The notes under the pieces were generated by a model, which ran no database searches, was not told the DNA's origin, and worked only from the letters and a program-made list of their open reading frames with translations. A stretch of DNA of 64,000 bases from an uncultured Thermomicrobia bacterium (GTDB taxonomy: Bacteria; Chloroflexota; Chloroflexia; Thermomicrobiales; JALYUS01). Location of the stretch: NCBI GenBank assembly GCA_937968015.1, contig CALBSO010000121.1, positions 18,470-82,469 on the forward strand, in the 5' to 3' direction. Below are positions 27,845 to 36,092 of this stretch, in pieces. Each line of letters opens with the position of its first letter. The first letter of the stretch is position 1. The position numbers and the translations under genes were made by a program.

Positions 27845-28225
27845 ATGGCGCGACGGGGTGTGGATAGACGAGCGGCGTCGGACGATCAAGAGGGCGGTGC
27901 GAGCAGTCCATTACTCCACGGGTATGGCACGACCATCTACGCCTTCATTGCCGTCGATCGAGACTGGAAGATCACCTACATGGATGGCCCTGCCATACCC
28001 GGTTCCTCACGGCAGCGGCAGGACCTGATCGGCGCGAACTTCTGGGAAACCTTCCCCGCTGTCATTGGCACACCCTTTGATCACCGCTACCGCGAAGCGG
28101 TCGCTACAGGGAAGCCGGTCGAGATTGAACAAACCACCTCACGACATGAGGCACACATTCCGGTTACATCGGTGACGGATTCCATGAGGGTTCAGGATAC
28201 TGGCTGTCTTCGGGAACCGGGGTGA
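27845..28225 (+). pseudogene. PAS-domain fragment (probable sensor remnant)
   Basis: 126 residues from the ATG at 27845 (an upstream in-frame start at 27794 adds no homology). Residues about 35-105 fit a PAS domain (YAFIAVDRDWKITYMDG, LIGANFWETFPAVIGTPFDH). The sequence then departs into TSVTDSMRVQDTGCLREPG and stops before the end of a PAS core, with no kinase or output domain after it. With an IS element less than 700 bp away, decay of a former sensor kinase is the simplest reading. A free-standing PAS protein is possible. Confidence 0.5.
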
Positions 28226-28310
28226 CTCCTGCGATGTATAATAGTGATGAAGATCTCCTACGAGGACGGCTCGCCGTGCTTCGTTCGCCCCAGATATTCC
28301 CCCCTTGTTT

Positions 28311-28913
28311 ATGGTCATTGCGGGTACAATCGCGCTCTCCCTTTCTGTGCCGGTGGATGCCGCAGCACCACGCTACATCATTGCGTCGGGTATCCTGCTC
28401 CCGAAACCAATCGTGCTGGATGATTGGCATGAAAACCTCATCCTCATGGGCGCAACGGTCGAAGACGACGTCCTCGTCGATGTGAGCAACGCCGACCTCG
28501 CGGCCCGTCCATCCATCGACCTTGCGCTGTTCTGGGATGCCACGATCTGGGAACCGCTCGTGCAGCAACGCGGATTAAGCGGTCTCCAGCCTCGGGATGC
28601 GAATCAACGTGCGCGCTTCTATCCTGGCATCGGTTCAGCCGTACCGCTCTTTGTTGGCATGGCGGATGGGGTGTTCGGTCCTCACCGGATGGGGGCGCGC
28701 GGTCTCGCTGTGCTCGCGCGCTATGGCGTGCCGACCCGAATGGCGTCCGCGTCGACGCTGGGGGGAACGACGCTACCAACGACGGGCAGAAGGCAAATCA
28801 CCCCAGGATGGAAGGGGGTACGACCGCTCGTGGCGATGATGATTGGCATGACGTTGATTGTTGCTGGCCTGACCTGTTTCCGTCACCGATGTGACCGGGA
28901 TGCAGGGTGTTGA
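28311..28913 (+). CDS. Conserved hypothetical membrane-associated protein, 3' end cut by IS
   Basis: About 200 residues. The start is uncertain: ATG 28311 or TTG 28305, neither with a good ribosome site. The N-terminus is hydrophobic (VIAGTIALSLSVPVDAAA), the middle (PRYIIASGILLPKPIVL, DLALFWDATIWEPL, FYPGIGSAVPLF) looks like a conserved unknown family, and a C-terminal membrane helix (LVAMMIGMTLIVAGLTC) follows. The stop lies inside the left end of the insertion element. Removing the element and one copy of GATG restores a frame that ends nine codons later (VYPMSWPSP). Function unknown. Confidence 0.5.
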   Translation: MVIAGTIALSLSVPVDAAAPRYIIASGILLPKPIVLDDWHENLILMGATVEDDVLVDVSNADLAARPSIDLALFWDATIWEPLVQQRGLSGLQPRDANQRARFYPGIGSAVPLFVGMADGVFGPHRMGARGLAVLARYGVPTRMASASTLGGTTLPTTGRRQITPGWKGVRPLVAMMIGMTLIVAGLTCFRHRCDRDAGC

Positions 28914-30607
28914 AATACGGCCAGCCGCAGCATAGCATCAGCTCCCTCCGTCTCCGCCAAGGAGCTGTCCGTCATGATGGGGATCAAGCAGCGCGTCTTC
29001 ACCCCGCTCACGAATATCTCCCTCGATGATCTTGTTCCCGCCGATCACTTCTATCGCCATCTCGAGCGTACCCTCGATCTCTCCTTTATCCGCGATCTCG
29101 TCCGTCCCTGCTATGCGGCCGGTGGTCGCCCCTCCATCGATCCCCTCGTCTTTTTCAAGCTCCAACTGGTGATGTTCTTCGAGGGTATCCGCTCGGAGCG
29201 TCACTTGATGCGGTCGGTCGCCGACCGCCTGAGCGCCCGCTGGTACGTCGGCTATGACCTCCATGAATCTTTGCCCGATCATTCCTCGCTCACGAAGATT
29301 CGCGAACGCTACGGCGTTGAGATCTTTCGCCGGTTCTTCGATGCCATCCTCGCGCAGTGCCAAGCGGCCGGTCTGATCTGGGGCGCGGAACTGTATGCCG
29401 ACGCGACCAAAGTCCAAGCCAACGCGTCGTATAGCTCGTATCGCCCCCGCTTCTTCGTCGAGGCGCACCTGAACGCGCTGTTCGCCAACGATCCGACCGA
29501 CACCGCACCGGCCGACCACGAAGAAGGCGCGACGGTGCCGCTCGCGATCGCGGATTTGCCCGTCGCTTCCGGTATCGATCCCGCCGCACTGGCCGCCACG
29601 AACGAAGAGCGGCATGACTGGCTGGCACGTCACGGCCGTCCCCTGCGCGATTTGCCGTCACCGTCGCTGCATTGCACCGCCGATCACAGCATGAGCACGA
29701 CCGATCCCGACGCGACCTTCATGCATCATAAGGATGGAGGACCGCGTCTCGGGTACCAGACGCACTACCTTGTTGATGGCGGCAAGGCGCGGATTATTCT
29801 GAATGCCCTGGTCACTCCGGCGGAGACGATGGAGAATGAGCCCTTCCTCGATCTGCTCTGGCGCGCGATCTTTCGCTGGCGATTACATCCCCGCCAGGTG
29901 ACGGGAGACAAAACGTATGGCACCGCAGACATTGTCGCCGCACTCGAAGGGGCCGGGATCCATGCCTATGTCGCGTTGCCGCGACCGCAATCGGGCCAAC
30001 GTATCTATCCCAAAGAAGCCTTCACCTACGATCTGGATCGCGACGTCTATTACTGTCCGGCGAATGCCGTGCTGACGCGTCGGCAAATCTTGTCGAGCCA
30101 GCGAATCATTCGCTATCAAGCCGATCCCGCGATCTGCAACGCCTGTCCCCGCAAGATGAAATGCACGACAAGCGATTATGGTCGATCGCTCCAACGCTCC
30201 TTCGCCGAGGGATCGCTGGATCGCGTCCGAGAATATCGGGAGACCGAGCCGTATCAGAAGGCGCTCCGCAAACGGGGTGTCTGGGTCGAGCCGTTGTTCG
30301 GGGAGGCGAAAGACTGGCACGGGTTGCGGCGGTTCCGGTTGCGCGGATTGGAGAAGGTGAACACGGAGGCGTTGCTGACGGCGAGCGGACAGAATGTGAA
30401 GCGGTTACTGAGTGCGCGCAGCTGGGGACGCCGACCGTATCCGGGAGGAGCACTCGGTCTAGCAATCCGGCCCGCCCGCTCCGTCGCAGGGTTGACGATC
30501 TGAGGGCGCGACTTCGAGCGCGCGATAGCGTCTTCACAGACAGCGACGTGCATCGCTGGCATTTTCCCTCACATTACACTCGGTGTATCAGGTTTTTCAA
30601 CGAGCTG
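28903..30607 (+). mobile_element. IS1182-like insertion sequence, complete
   Basis: A 1705-bp unit with a single transposase. The ends match as an imperfect inverted repeat: CAG-nnn-GTTGAAA-n-AC at 28903-28918 against its complement at 30592-30607. A 4-bp direct repeat GATG flanks both sides (28899-28902, 30608-30611), as expected for a target duplication. Family assignment rests on the transposase. It sits in the 3' end of a hypothetical gene. Confidence 0.75.
28974..30503 (+). CDS. IS1182-family transposase
   Basis: 509 residues. The N-terminal DUF772-type region (LVPADHFYRHLERTLDLSFI, PLVFFKLQLVMFFEGIRSER, LPDHSSLTKIRERYG) precedes a DDE domain with YADATKVQANAS, GDKTYGTADIV and a C-terminal Glu region (EPLFGEAKDWHGLRRFRLRG). 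A Cys motif (CNACPRKMKC) typical of the family is present. Length and frame look intact, so the element may still be active. ATG at 28974; a second ATG follows directly. Confidence 0.93.
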   Translation: MMGIKQRVFTPLTNISLDDLVPADHFYRHLERTLDLSFIRDLVRPCYAAGGRPSIDPLVFFKLQLVMFFEGIRSERHLMRSVADRLSARWYVGYDLHESLPDHSSLTKIRERYGVEIFRRFFDAILAQCQAAGLIWGAELYADATKVQANASYSSYRPRFFVEAHLNALFANDPTDTAPADHEEGATVPLAIADLPVASGIDPAALAATNEERHDWLARHGRPLRDLPSPSLHCTADHSMSTTDPDATFMHHKDGGPRLGYQTHYLVDGGKARIILNALVTPAETMENEPFLDLLWRAIFRWRLHPRQVTGDKTYGTADIVAALEGAGIHAYVALPRPQSGQRIYPKEAFTYDLDRDVYYCPANAVLTRRQILSSQRIIRYQADPAICNACPRKMKCTTSDYGRSLQRSFAEGSLDRVREYRETEPYQKALRKRGVWVEPLFGEAKDWHGLRRFRLRGLEKVNTEALLTASGQNVKRLLSARSWGRRPYPGGALGLAIRPARSVAGLTI

Positions 30608-30645
30608 GATGTGTACCCCATGTCCTGGCCTAGTCCATAATGATG

Positions 30646-31896
30646 TTACCCCGGCTGCCGGTTCAGCGCGTCCCGGTCGAAACCGGCAATCCGCTTGTAT
30701 TCCGCCGTAATCGCCTCCATCTCGGCGCGCGAGATGACCGATTCGAGGTCGTCGAAGCCGTGCGGGGCGCGCTCCTCCACGAGTTGCATGATTCGCTCCG
30801 CCCCCTGCGTCCGGTTACTGAGCGTGATTCGCGCGGTCATCGGCAGGCGTTGCGACTCATACGCTTGCAGCGCCGTCGCGATATCCGAATTCGCGGCGAG
30901 GGCATCAGTCAGGGCACGGGCATCGAGGATCGCCTGCGAGGCTCCGTTCGAGCCGACGGGCCACATCGGGTGGGCAGCATCGCCGAGCAATGTCACCGGC
31001 CCGAAACTCCAGCGATCGAGCGGATCGCGGTCCACCAGCGGATACTCATAGATCGCCTCGGCGCGTCGGACGATCTCCGGAACATCGAGCCAATCGAATT
31101 GCCAATCCGCGAAGGCGGGAAGGAAGTCCGCGACGTTACCCGGTCGGTTCCAGTCCTCCCGATTGTGGAGCGTACGCTTGTCGAAGCGCCGTTCGGCGAC
31201 CCAGTTGAGCAGCAAGTTTCCCTGTTCGTCGGCAGTCGGGGTGATCGGATAGGCGACGAATTTCTGGTCGGCATGCCCCGCCATGAACATCGAACGCCCA
31301 GTGAGGATCGGCGCGCAGCGTGTCGTGCCCCGCCAGAGGATCGCGCCGTTCCAGATCGGTGGCCCCTCGTCGGGATAGAACTGCTGGCGGACGGCGGAGT
31401 GGATGCCGTCCGCGCCGATCAGCAGGTCGGCGGCCTTGGCCGCGACCGGCGCGCCCGTGCGGCGGTCCACGAACCGCGCCGTCACCCGGCCGTCATCCTC
31501 ATGCGCGAACGACGCGAGGTGATGACCCGTGTGGATGCGCGATGCGCCGAGCCGCTCTCGAACTGTATTCAGCAATAGCATCTGGAATGCGCCCCGATGG
31601 ATGGAAATCTGCGGCCACCGATAGCCCGCTGCCAGCCCGCGCGGCTCCTGCCAGATCGCCTGGCCGAACTTGTTGTAGTAGCACAACTCCTGCGTCCGCA
31701 CCCCCACCGCAACCAGCGCATCCAACAGCCCGAGATCCGTCAACTCCCGCACCGCGTGAGGCAGCAGATTGATCCCGACGCCCAGCCCCTTGATCTCCGA
31801 CACCGACTCGAAAATATCCACTTCGATGCCCGCCGCATGCAGCCGCAGCGCCGTCGTCAGGCCACCGATTCCCGCTCCGATCATCACCGCCCGCAT
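30646..31896 (-). CDS. FAD-dependent monooxygenase, PhzS-like
   Basis: 416 residues of group A flavoprotein monooxygenase type: GxGxxG in MIGAGIGGL, the DG motif LLIGADGIHSAVRQ and the GD motif LLGDAAHPMWPVGSNGASQA. Several segments are close to what I recall of Pseudomonas PhzS: LGVGINLLPHAVREL, PQISIHRGAFQMLLL, EYPLVDRDPL. The reaction would be NAD(P)H-dependent hydroxylation of an aromatic or heteroaromatic ring. There are no phenazine genes nearby, so the substrate is unknown. It is downstream of, and probably cotranscribed with, the SDR gene. Confidence 0.85.
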   Translation of the reverse strand: MRAVMIGAGIGGLTTALRLHAAGIEVDIFESVSEIKGLGVGINLLPHAVRELTDLGLLDALVAVGVRTQELCYYNKFGQAIWQEPRGLAAGYRWPQISIHRGAFQMLLLNTVRERLGASRIHTGHHLASFAHEDDGRVTARFVDRRTGAPVAAKAADLLIGADGIHSAVRQQFYPDEGPPIWNGAILWRGTTRCAPILTGRSMFMAGHADQKFVAYPITPTADEQGNLLLNWVAERRFDKRTLHNREDWNRPGNVADFLPAFADWQFDWLDVPEIVRRAEAIYEYPLVDRDPLDRWSFGPVTLLGDAAHPMWPVGSNGASQAILDARALTDALAANSDIATALQAYESQRLPMTARITLSNRTQGAERIMQLVEERAPHGFDDLESVISRAEMEAITAEYKRIAGFDRDALNRQPG

Positions 31897-31926
31897 CGTA
31901 CTACGCCTCCCGCGTACGGAAATTCG

Positions 31927-32688
31927 TCAGGTGACGCTGAAGCCGCCATCCACGGTGACGGTCGTGCCGGTCATCCACGCGGATTCGTCGGAGGCGAGGA
32001 AGATCGCCGCGCCGACCATGTCTTCCGGCTGCCCGGCACGACCGAGCGGGATGCGGCTGACGCGGTCGGCGAGCAGTTCCGGCGTCTGGAAGATGCGCGT
32101 CGTCAGGTTCGTCTGCACCAGCCCCGGCGCGATCGCGTTGACACGGATACGATGCGGCGCGAGTTCGAGCGCCATGCCGCGCACGAGCATCGCCACGCCT
32201 GCCTTCGCCGCCTGATAGTGGGCGAGTTCGGGCTGCGCGCTGTGGGCGCTCACGGAAGACGTCGCGATGATGCTCCCGCCGTTGCCGCTCCGCGCCATTG
32301 CCCGTGCCGCCGCCTGCCCGACGAGAAATGGCCCCTTGAGGTCCGTATCAAGCACCCAATCCCACATCGCCTCGTCAATCTCCAGAAACGGCACGCGGCG
32401 ATGCGTCCCGGCGTTGCAGACGACGATCGAGAGTGGGCCGAGTGCGGCAGCATCGCCGATCATCCGTGTTACTTGGGCGGCGTCGGCGATGTCTGCCTGG
32501 ACGACGTGCGCCCGCCGCCCCATACCGCGGACTTCCTCGGCAATCTCCTCCGCCTCCATTTTTCGTGTCCGGTAATGGACGATTACGTCCGCCCCTTCGC
32601 GGGCGAAGCCGAGCGCGATCGCCTCCCCGATACCGCTTGATGCTCCCGTCACCAGCGCAATCCGCCCCGCGAGCCGCCCTTCCGCCAT
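31927..32688 (-). CDS. SDR-family NAD(P)-dependent oxidoreductase
   Basis: 253 residues, classical SDR: TGASSGIG cofactor motif at about 14-21, NAG, catalytic Ser in TSSVSAHSA and YQAAKAG (Tyr-x3-Lys), then NAIAPGLVQT and MTGTTVTVDGG. Likely a FabG-like alcohol/ketone reductase. The monooxygenase gene follows 30 nt downstream, suggesting a joint two-step oxidation. It is divergent from the PadR regulator gene, which may control both. Confidence 0.92.
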   Translation of the reverse strand: MAEGRLAGRIALVTGASSGIGEAIALGFAREGADVIVHYRTRKMEAEEIAEEVRGMGRRAHVVQADIADAAQVTRMIGDAAALGPLSIVVCNAGTHRRVPFLEIDEAMWDWVLDTDLKGPFLVGQAAARAMARSGNGGSIIATSSVSAHSAQPELAHYQAAKAGVAMLVRGMALELAPHRIRVNAIAPGLVQTNLTTRIFQTPELLADRVSRIPLGRAGQPEDMVGAAIFLASDESAWMTGTTVTVDGGFSVT

Positions 32689-32717
32689 TCCGCGCCTCCT
32701 TCATCCATTCACTATTG

Positions 32718-32767
32718 ACGGGGATATTGAACCACAAAGACACCGAGGACACAGAGAAACACGGAGG
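32718..32767 (+). repeat. Dispersed CACAGAG-type repeat, copy 1
   Basis: The stretch begins ACGGGGATATTGAAC and continues with purine-rich ACACCGAGGACACAGAG. The same opening (ACGGGGATTGAAC) and a similar body recur at 36918 onward. It lies between the SDR and PadR genes with no coding potential. Confidence 0.55.
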
Positions 32768-32786
32768 TCGGAAGAAGAATCGGACG

Positions 32787-32822
32787 GTATATCATGCCGC
32801 CGGCGCCCCATCCAGGATATAC
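32787..32822 (+). promoter_or_regulatory. Candidate PadR operator
   Basis: A perfect 7-bp inverted repeat, GTATATC (32787-32793) and GATATAC (32816-32822), lies just upstream of the PadR gene and next to a possible -10 (TACAAT, 32820-32825). PadR-family sites are often AT-rich dyads in their own promoters. Autoregulation and control of the divergent SDR-monooxygenase pair are inferred. Confidence 0.45.
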
Positions 32823-32846
32823 AATGTTGAGGAAGAGAAAGGGGCG

Positions 32847-33395
32847 ATGATGTCGGCGGCGCGACTGCTCATCCTCGGTGTCTTACAGTTCAAATCCCCC
32901 GCGCACGGCTATGAAATTCGCCGTGAACTGGAGTCGTGGCATGCGGAGCATTGGGCGCACATCGCGTACGGCTCGATTTACTTTGCACTGAACAAGATGG
33001 CCGATGAGGGCCTCGTCGCGGCGGTACGCACGGATCAGGTTGGCAAGCGACCGGCGCGGACGCTCTACACGATCACCGACGTGGGCAAGGAGGAGTTCCA
33101 GCGCCTGCTACGCGATTACTGGTGGGATCGTAAGCCGTTCATTGACCCCTTTCAGGTCGCGCTGACGTTTATGAACCAGCTTCCGCGTGAGGAATTGCTG
33201 CTGGCGCTCCGCTACCGCGCGGACAGGATTCGGGCGTTCCTCAATGCCTTTCAACTGAGAACCGCACATATCTATTCGCCGGACACGCCGCGCCACATCC
33301 TCGAAAACTTCCGGCTCGCCATCGCGCATGAAGAAGCCGAACTCCGCTGGACGGAAGAGGCCATCGGGAAGGTTGAGCGTGGCGAGTTGCCTTGA
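32847..33395 (+). CDS. PadR-family transcriptional regulator
   Basis: 182 residues from ATG 32847 (the frame runs upstream without homology; GAGGAAGAGAAAGGGG precedes the start). The N-terminal winged helix (LLILGVLQFKSPAHGYEIRR, GSIYFALNKMADEGLV) is typical PadR, followed by the helical Vir_act_alpha_C dimerisation domain to the end. PadR proteins are usually repressors released by aromatic compounds or drugs. Candidate targets are the divergent SDR and PhzS-like genes or the ABC exporter at 34890. Confidence 0.92.
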   Translation: MMSAARLLILGVLQFKSPAHGYEIRRELESWHAEHWAHIAYGSIYFALNKMADEGLVAAVRTDQVGKRPARTLYTITDVGKEEFQRLLRDYWWDRKPFIDPFQVALTFMNQLPREELLLALRYRADRIRAFLNAFQLRTAHIYSPDTPRHILENFRLAIAHEEAELRWTEEAIGKVERGELP

Positions 33396-33605
33396 TCCCC
33401 CGGTGGCGTTCGATTTACCCCTTCTATCTTTAGTGTACCACGTCGCGCAAGGGTACCACACGACCCGAATGGCGGGTTGTTTTGCCGCCCATCTCCCCGT
33501 ACGGTAGTCATACGTCTCTTCGACCGAAGCAGACAACCAGAGGAGCGGCATCAGCGTGTGCTCGCCGTGATACTGTCAAACGAGCGAGATACCGTGGAGG
33601 GAAGC

Positions 33606-34646
33606 ATGCGCGTCACGCAGGCCAAGGGTGTTGCCCGGCAGTGGGTGCTCGAGGAGGCCAGCACCGCCCCCGGCTTCGCGGGCGCTTTCTACCACGGGTC
33701 CACGAATTGGCTCCCCGATGATGCCCCCCTGCCGGCGACGTCTGATCTGGATATCATGGTCGTCCTCGACGAACCCGACCCACCGGTCAAGCCCGGAAAA
33801 TTCCGCTATCAGGGGGTGCTGCTCGAAGTCTCCTACTTGCCGAGTAATCAGGTGTGGTCGCCCGATCGGGTCTTGGGCCAGTACTACCTGGCTGGCAGTT
33901 TCAGGATACCGAGCATCATTCTCGATCCGTCGGGGCGGTTGACGACACTCCAAACGGCGGTGTCCAAAGCGTATGCCAAACGTCAGTGGGTCTCCCGGCG
34001 GTGCGAAGACGCCAGGGACCGCATCCTGCGGAATCTCCAGTCACTGGATGCGGCGGCTCCCTTCCACGATCAGGTGACCGCCTGGCTCTTCGCGACGGGC
34101 GTGACGACCCATGTGCTGCTCGTGGCCGGCTTGAAGAATCCGACGGTGCGGAGGCGCTATGTGGCGGTGCGACAACTCCTGGCGGAGTATGGGCAGTCCC
34201 CGTTCTATCCCACCCTGTTGGAGCTGTTGGGGTGCGCGCGGATGAGCCGGGTGCAGGTCGAGCAGCATCTGGCCGCACTCGCCGAGGCGTTCGATGAGGC
34301 CAAAGAGGTGATCAAGACGCCGTTCCCATTTGCGGCAGACCTGAGCGATCAGGCACGTCCGATCGCAATCGAGGGCAGCCGGGAGCTGATCGCGCGCGGC
34401 GACCATCGCGAGGCGATCTTCTGGATGGTCGCCACCTATTCCCGATGCGAGAAGGTGCTGCATCACGATGCACCGACCGCGATGCAGGGGAAGTACACCA
34501 CCGGCTACCGGCACTTGCTCGATGATCTCGGGATCGCGACAGTCGCCGATCTTCAGCGGCGCGGTGAACAGATCAAGGAGTTCCTGCCCCAGGTATGGAG
34601 AGTAGCGGAAGCCATCATGGCGGCGAATCAGGGGATTGAGGAGTAG
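33606..34646 (+). CDS. Nucleotidyltransferase-domain protein
   Basis: 346 residues from ATG 33606, chosen for the GGAGGGAAGC site directly before it. The N-terminus has the nucleotidyltransferase signature FYHGSTNWL then TSDLDIMVVLD (G-S ... D-x-D), followed by a long helical region. It resembles aminoglycoside-type nucleotidyltransferases in layout, but I do not recognise a specific subfamily. The third carboxylate is not obvious (LLEVSYLP may supply Glu). Substrate unknown. Confidence 0.65.
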   Translation: MRVTQAKGVARQWVLEEASTAPGFAGAFYHGSTNWLPDDAPLPATSDLDIMVVLDEPDPPVKPGKFRYQGVLLEVSYLPSNQVWSPDRVLGQYYLAGSFRIPSIILDPSGRLTTLQTAVSKAYAKRQWVSRRCEDARDRILRNLQSLDAAAPFHDQVTAWLFATGVTTHVLLVAGLKNPTVRRRYVAVRQLLAEYGQSPFYPTLLELLGCARMSRVQVEQHLAALAEAFDEAKEVIKTPFPFAADLSDQARPIAIEGSRELIARGDHREAIFWMVATYSRCEKVLHHDAPTAMQGKYTTGYRHLLDDLGIATVADLQRRGEQIKEFLPQVWRVAEAIMAANQGIEE

Positions 34647-34693
34647 CAACGCGCTGTGTGCCGTATCAAGGTCGGGCATAGGCCGAGAGGCGC

Positions 34694-34722
34694 TTGACAT
34701 GGGTTACTCAACATTGTATATT
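34694..34722 (+). promoter_or_regulatory. Promoter P1 of the ABC exporter operon
   Basis: Consensus TTGACA (34694-34699), 17-nt spacer, TATATT (34717-34722). Predicted start about 34730, leaving a leader of about 160 nt before the ATG at 34890. Confidence 0.8.
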
Positions 34723-34763
34723 CGAGATTGTGGGCGGCATGACCTGTTCGTGCGATGATCGGT

Positions 34764-34792
34764 TTGACATGAGCGAACGCCCGTTCTATTCT
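34764..34792 (+). promoter_or_regulatory. Candidate promoter P2 of the ABC exporter operon
   Basis: TTGACA (34764-34769), 17-nt spacer, TATTCT (34787-34792), exactly 70 bp downstream of P1 and with the same following T. The -10 is weaker. Tandem promoters suggest dual control. Confidence 0.5.
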
Positions 34793-34889
34793 CTTGCTCG
34801 GCTTGCGTAGCGCTTCGTGCCACGGAGCATCTCTCCTTCTCGACCACGATGCGCTCATCTCACCGGTCACAGAGAAAGGCAAGGCTGAC

Positions 34890-36092
34890 ATGGCGCAGAC
34901 GACATCCCCTCTCCCGGCCTCTTCTCACGCCTCGGCGCTCGCTTCGGCGCCTCTCACTGCTGACACGATCATGGTCGTTGAGGGGTTGGAAAAGCAGTTT
35001 TCCAGTCGGCCCGTCAAGGCGGTGGACGGCATTAGTTTCACCGTGCGGCCGGGCGAGGTCTTCGGCCTCCTAGGGCCGAATGGCGCGGGCAAGACGACGA
35101 CGATCGGCGTCCTCACGACGCGCGTCCTGCCGACGGGTGGCCGCGCGCTCGTCGCCGGCGTGGACGTGGTGCGTGATCCAGTCGGCGTCAAGCCGCACAT
35201 CGCTGTCGTGCCGCAGATGAACAATCTCGACCGCTCGCTGACGGCCATCGAGAATCTGACCTTTCACGCCGCCTACTTCGGCTACGGGCGGCAGGAGCGG
35301 CAGGAGCGGGCGGTGAATCTGCTCACGCAGTTCGGCCTCGCCGACCGCGCAAAGGAGAAGGTGGACCGGTATAGCGGCGGCATGGCGCAGCGGCTCCTGA
35401 TCGCCCGCGCCCTGATGCACGCACCGGACATCCTCTTCCTCGACGAACCAACGACGGGCCTCGATCCGCAGGCACGCCTCTTTCTCTGGGAGACGATCGA
35501 GACGCTGAACCGGAACGGCCTGACCGTCCTCCTCACGACGCACGACATGGAGGAGGCGGAGAAACTCTGTCATCGCGTCGCGATCATGGATCACGGCAAG
35601 ATCCTCGCCCTCGACACGCCGCAGGAATTGCGCCGTCTCGTACCCGCCGGGACGCGCGTCGAGTTGCGCGTTCGCGACGGCAACACGCCGCTCAGCGAGC
35701 AAACAAAGGCATCTATCCTCGCGACGGTACACGCGTTGCCGGGCGTGACGGTGGCGGAATGGACAACGGCGCGGCCACAGAGCGAGAGCGCGGGCGGGCC
35801 ACCGCCCTGGGTCGCCGCGATGATGAAGGGCGGCGGTTTCGGCAGCGGGCGCGGCAAAGGCAGGAGTGGGCCCGGTGGCCCACCCGCGATGCCCAGCGGG
35901 ATGCCGCCGATGGCCACGCCGGGCGGCGACGAGCCGATGCTGCGGCTCTACGCCGAGCGCGCCGGTGAATTGGCGGTGCGGGCGGCACAAATCGTGCTCG
36001 ATGCCGGGCTGGAATTAGCGGATTTGCATCTTGCCCAGCCAAGTCTGGAAGATGTCTTCATCCATCTGACCGGAAAGGGGCTACGAGATTGA
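34890..36092 (+). CDS. ABC transporter ATP-binding protein (DrrA-like)
   Basis: 400 residues from ATG 34890, preceded by GAAAGGCAAGG; an earlier in-frame start adds only non-homologous sequence. Walker A GPNGAGKTTT, signature YSGGMAQRL, Walker B ILFLDEPTTG and switch TTHDMEEAEKL are intact. It belongs to the drug/antibiotic exporter group. Between residues about 290 and 350 lies an unusual Gly/Pro/Met-rich insert (AMMKGGGFGSGRGKG, PSGMPPMATPGG) before the C-terminal domain. It overlaps the permease start by 4 nt. The expected role is ATP-driven export of a hydrophobic compound. Confidence 0.92.
   Translation: MAQTTSPLPASSHASALASAPLTADTIMVVEGLEKQFSSRPVKAVDGISFTVRPGEVFGLLGPNGAGKTTTIGVLTTRVLPTGGRALVAGVDVVRDPVGVKPHIAVVPQMNNLDRSLTAIENLTFHAAYFGYGRQERQERAVNLLTQFGLADRAKEKVDRYSGGMAQRLLIARALMHAPDILFLDEPTTGLDPQARLFLWETIETLNRNGLTVLLTTHDMEEAEKLCHRVAIMDHGKILALDTPQELRRLVPAGTRVELRVRDGNTPLSEQTKASILATVHALPGVTVAEWTTARPQSESAGGPPPWVAAMMKGGGFGSGRGKGRSGPGGPPAMPSGMPPMATPGGDEPMLRLYAERAGELAVRAAQIVLDAGLELADLHLAQPSLEDVFIHLTGKGLRD

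Noticed and set aside
28235..28242. TATAAT at 28237 as a promoter for the hypothetical gene before the IS
   Set aside because: No -35 and no extended -10 TGn motif in the right place.
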